Assembly: GCA_035462025.1 (NCBI GenBank)
Contig: DATHUR010000089.1
Span: 20,786-84,785, forward strand
Direction: 5' to 3'
DNA length: 64,000 bases
DNA from: Egicoccus sp035462025
GTDB taxonomy: Bacteria > Actinomycetota > Nitriliruptoria > Nitriliruptorales > Nitriliruptoraceae
Positions 60,665-64,000 of this stretch are shown one piece after another. The notes under the pieces were generated by a model. That model was given only the letters and a program-made list of their open reading frames with translations. It was not told the origin of the DNA and ran no database searches. The stretch's first letter is position 1, and the number at the start of each line of letters is the position of its first letter. Both the position numbers and the translations under genes were made by a program.

Positions 60665-62379
60665 TCGGCGGCCCGGTCCTCACGCTGTTCGGCGGTGAGG
60701 TCGATCTCGCGTTCCATGGCTTCGAGCTCGCGTTCGCGTACCTCGACCTCGTGTCGTAGTTGGGCGAGCTCTTGTTCGCGCTGCCGGAAGCCGCGTTCGC
60801 GGTCGGTGACGTCGCGCATGTGGACCGGCGGCAGACCGGCACGTGGGGCGTGTGGCGTCACGGCGAACTCACGGTTCAGGCCGCGGGCGATCGACCACGC
60901 GCCCAGTACCAGCACGACCGTGAAGGGCAGCCCGGTCGACACGGCTCCTGCCTGCAGCGCCTGGAGTCCGCCGGCCAGCAGCAGGGCGATCGCGACCAGC
61001 CCCTCGGTCAGCGCCCAGAACACCCGCGTGGCGACGTGAGGGTCGGGGTCCCCGCCCGAGGTGAGCATGTCGATGACGAACGAGCCCGAGTCCGAGCTGG
61101 TGACGAAGAAGGTGATCACCAGCAGGACGGCCAGGACCGAGATGATGCCGGCCAGTGGCAGCTGTTCGAGCATGACGAACAGGGCCAGTGACGAGTCCTC
61201 GTTGGCGAGCTCGGCGATCCCGGCACCGGCTTCCTCGAGGAAGATGCCGGTGTTGCCGAACACGGTGAACCAGGCGAACGAGACCAGCGAGGGCAGCAGG
61301 AGCACCCCGAGCACGAACTCGCGGATCGTCCGGCCCCGGGAGATCCGGGCGATGAACATGCCGACGAACGGCGACCACGACACCCACCATGCCCAGTAGA
61401 AGATCGTCCACGAGCTCAACCAGCCTTCACGGTCGTCCCCCGCATAGACACCGATTCGCGAGAACAGCTCGGCCGCCCCGCTGAGATAGGCGCCCGTGTT
61501 CTGCACGTACGCGCCGAGCAGCAGCAGCGTCGGTCCCGCGAGCAGCACGAACAGCAGCAGCGTCGCGGCGAGGGCGACGTTGAACTGCGACAGGCGCTGG
61601 ATCCCCTTGTCCAGGCCGGAGACCACCGAGACCGTGGCGACGGCGGTGATCAGCGCGATCAGGACCAGTTGCACCGGCGTCGAGATCTCGAGCCCGAAGA
61701 CCCGGTTGAGCCCCGCGTTGACCTGCGCCACGCCGAGCCCGAGCGAGGTCGCGACGCCGAACATCGTGCCGACGACCGCGCTGACATCGATGACGTCGCC
61801 GAGACCGCCGTCGACACGATCGCCGAGCAACGGCCGGAACAGCGACCGGATCGCCAGCGGCTGGTCGTGGCGGAACCCGAAGTAGGCGAGCCCGAGTCCG
61901 ATGACGGCGTAGATCCCCCACGGCGCGAGACCCCAGTGGTGGAACGCGTGGAGCATCGCGTCCCGTGCCGCTGCGGGCGTGCCCGCGTCGAACCTCGGCG
62001 GATCCGAGGCGTAGAACAGCACCGGTTCCGCCACGCCCCAGTACATCAGTCCGATGCCCATGCCGGCCGCGAACAGCATCGCGAACCACGACACGGTCGA
62101 GTAGTCCGGACGCGAGTCGTCGGGGCCGAGCCGGACCTTCGCGTGACGTCCGACCGCGAGCCAGACCGAGAAGGCGAGGAAGAACCCGACGGCCAGGATC
62201 ATGAACCAGCCGAACGTGTCGCTGACCCAGGTCTGCACGGCCGTCAGCCACTCGCCGGCGAGGTCCGGGGCGATCACGGCGAACAGCACGAACGCCAGGA
62301 TCAGGGCGGCGGACGCGAAGAAGACCGGCGGATGGATGGTCTCGCGGATGGACCGGGAATCGGAGGCGGAGGCGGTCAT
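60661..62379 (-). CDS. BCCT-family betaine/carnitine/choline transporter
   Basis: A 572-residue carrier with 12 helices and the BCCT hallmarks GMGIGLMYWGVAEP near 112 and the FYWAWWVSWSPFVGMFIARISRG segment (helix 8) near 330. The MGIG motif indicates Na+-coupled glycine betaine uptake, as in BetP. The C-terminal cytoplasmic tail is a charged coiled coil (about 520-570), which in relatives senses osmotic stress. It supports a halotolerant or osmotically stressed host. ATG 62379; the longer frame has no signal. Confidence 0.93.
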   Translation of the reverse strand: MTASASDSRSIRETIHPPVFFASAALILAFVLFAVIAPDLAGEWLTAVQTWVSDTFGWFMILAVGFFLAFSVWLAVGRHAKVRLGPDDSRPDYSTVSWFAMLFAAGMGIGLMYWGVAEPVLFYASDPPRFDAGTPAAARDAMLHAFHHWGLAPWGIYAVIGLGLAYFGFRHDQPLAIRSLFRPLLGDRVDGGLGDVIDVSAVVGTMFGVATSLGLGVAQVNAGLNRVFGLEISTPVQLVLIALITAVATVSVVSGLDKGIQRLSQFNVALAATLLLFVLLAGPTLLLLGAYVQNTGAYLSGAAELFSRIGVYAGDDREGWLSSWTIFYWAWWVSWSPFVGMFIARISRGRTIREFVLGVLLLPSLVSFAWFTVFGNTGIFLEEAGAGIAELANEDSSLALFVMLEQLPLAGIISVLAVLLVITFFVTSSDSGSFVIDMLTSGGDPDPHVATRVFWALTEGLVAIALLLAGGLQALQAGAVSTGLPFTVVLVLGAWSIARGLNREFAVTPHAPRAGLPPVHMRDVTDRERGFRQREQELAQLRHEVEVRERELEAMEREIDLTAEQREDRAAD

Positions 62380-62525
62380 GCGGCGCGCTTTCGGCTCGAC
62401 ACGGACACGACGGTCGGCCGCGTCGACGTCCCCGCGTCGGGCGACCGCGACGACGCTACGCACGCGATCACGACCCGCTGACCGGTCGCCCCCGACCGGT
62501 CAGCCGTCCAGCTGGGAACCGCTGG

Positions 62526-63580
<1,055 letters not shown>

Positions 63581-63581
<1 letters not shown>

Positions 63582-64000
63582 CAGTTGCTCTCCTCGAGGA
63601 CCTGGTCCTCGGCGAGGTTGAACGCGTCATGGACGGCCAGAACGGCCTGTTCCACCTGGTCCTTGGACACCACGACCGAGACGCGGATGGTCGAGGTCGA
63701 GATCATCTCGATGTTGACACCGGCCGCCGACAGGGCACCGAACATCTTGGCGGCGACGCCCGGGTGGGTTTTCATCCCGGCGCCGACCAGCGACACCTTG
63801 GCGATGTTGTCGTCGACGTGGATGCCCTCGGCGCCGATCTCGGCGACCAGCGGCTCGAGCATCGCCAGGGCCTTGGCCTGGTCGCCGCGCGGCAGCGTGA
63901 ACGAGATGTCGGTCCGTCCCTCGAGCGACACGTTCTGCACGATCATGTCGATGTTGACGTTGGTCTCGCCGAGTGCGCCGAACAGCCGCGCGGCGACGCC
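63581..64000 (-). CDS. lysC: Aspartate kinase, C-terminal part (partial)
   Basis: The last 139 residues of an aspartokinase running off the window. Two ACT regulatory segments are visible (VNIDMIVQNVS and VSLVGAGMKTHPGVAAKMF, then VNIEMISTSTIRVSVVV), which bind lysine and threonine for feedback control. The catalytic domain lies beyond the window end. Coupled to asd downstream. Confidence 0.93.

Overview
The window is one contiguous stretch of a very GC-rich bacterial chromosome. Genes are packed tightly, starts are often GTG, and many neighbours are joined by ATGA or GTGA overlaps. Two WhiB regulators, a mycobacterial-type ArsA-pair/WhiB/PonA neighbourhood, a Tad pilus locus and a CysN-CysC fusion point to an actinobacterium. 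A Na+-coupled BCCT betaine carrier fits a halotolerant lineage, possibly deep-branching (Nitriliruptoria or Euzebyales like). That placement is inference. No insertion sequence, prophage, CRISPR array or rRNA was seen.

Region 1 (1-11.7 kb) is a Tad/Flp pilus locus. It holds a tadE-like minor pilin, the ATPase cpaF/tadA, the platform genes tadB and tadC, and a translationally coupled histidine kinase and LuxR-type response regulator. A four-gene operon on the opposite strand is headed by an unusual 440-residue prepilin-like protein. The Flp major pilin, a two-repeat lipoprotein, an OmpA-domain lipoprotein and a TadG-like protein follow on the plus strand.

Region 2 (11.7-18.5 kb) is mixed housekeeping: CsbD, a flavin-reductase-like protein, a SnoaL-like protein, a GNAT/NDP-forming acyl-CoA synthetase, MetF and a UDP-glucuronate decarboxylase-like enzyme.

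Region 3 (18.6-28.4 kb) is a complete assimilatory sulfate pathway. It has an APS kinase with a decayed sulfurylase domain, sulfite reductase, a 4Fe-4S APS reductase, two siroheme genes, CysD, a CysN-CysC fusion and an SLC13-type permease. Sulfate would be imported, adenylated, reduced through APS and sulfite to sulfide, with siroheme made in place. A structured leader and a strong hairpin lie ahead of cysD.

Region 4 (28.6-34.8 kb) has a secreted protein made almost only of GISWT repeats, an orphan membrane histidine kinase with no ordinary start codon for its first helix, a conserved small protein, an FG-GAP lipoprotein, a metallo-beta-lactamase-fold hydrolase and a Nudix hydrolase. A 544-bp gene-free stretch with several hairpins separates the last two.

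Region 5 (35.0-47.9 kb) is one long operon: an exported membrane protein, an ABC-2 ATPase and permease joined through an 8-codon mini-ORF, a Gly-Gln-rich membrane protein, a MoxR ATPase, a DUF58 protein and two large VWA membrane proteins.

Region 6 (48.0-64.0 kb) has an orphan selA, a block resembling the Mycobacterium tuberculosis Rv3678c-Rv3683 neighbourhood (RidA, a DUF4177-like protein, an ArsA-like pair, a WhiB4-like protein, PonA2 and a phosphoesterase) interrupted by a second WhiB and a long-form NfeD, then tRNA-Pro(CGG), a MazG-like protein, a BCCT transporter and asd-lysC.
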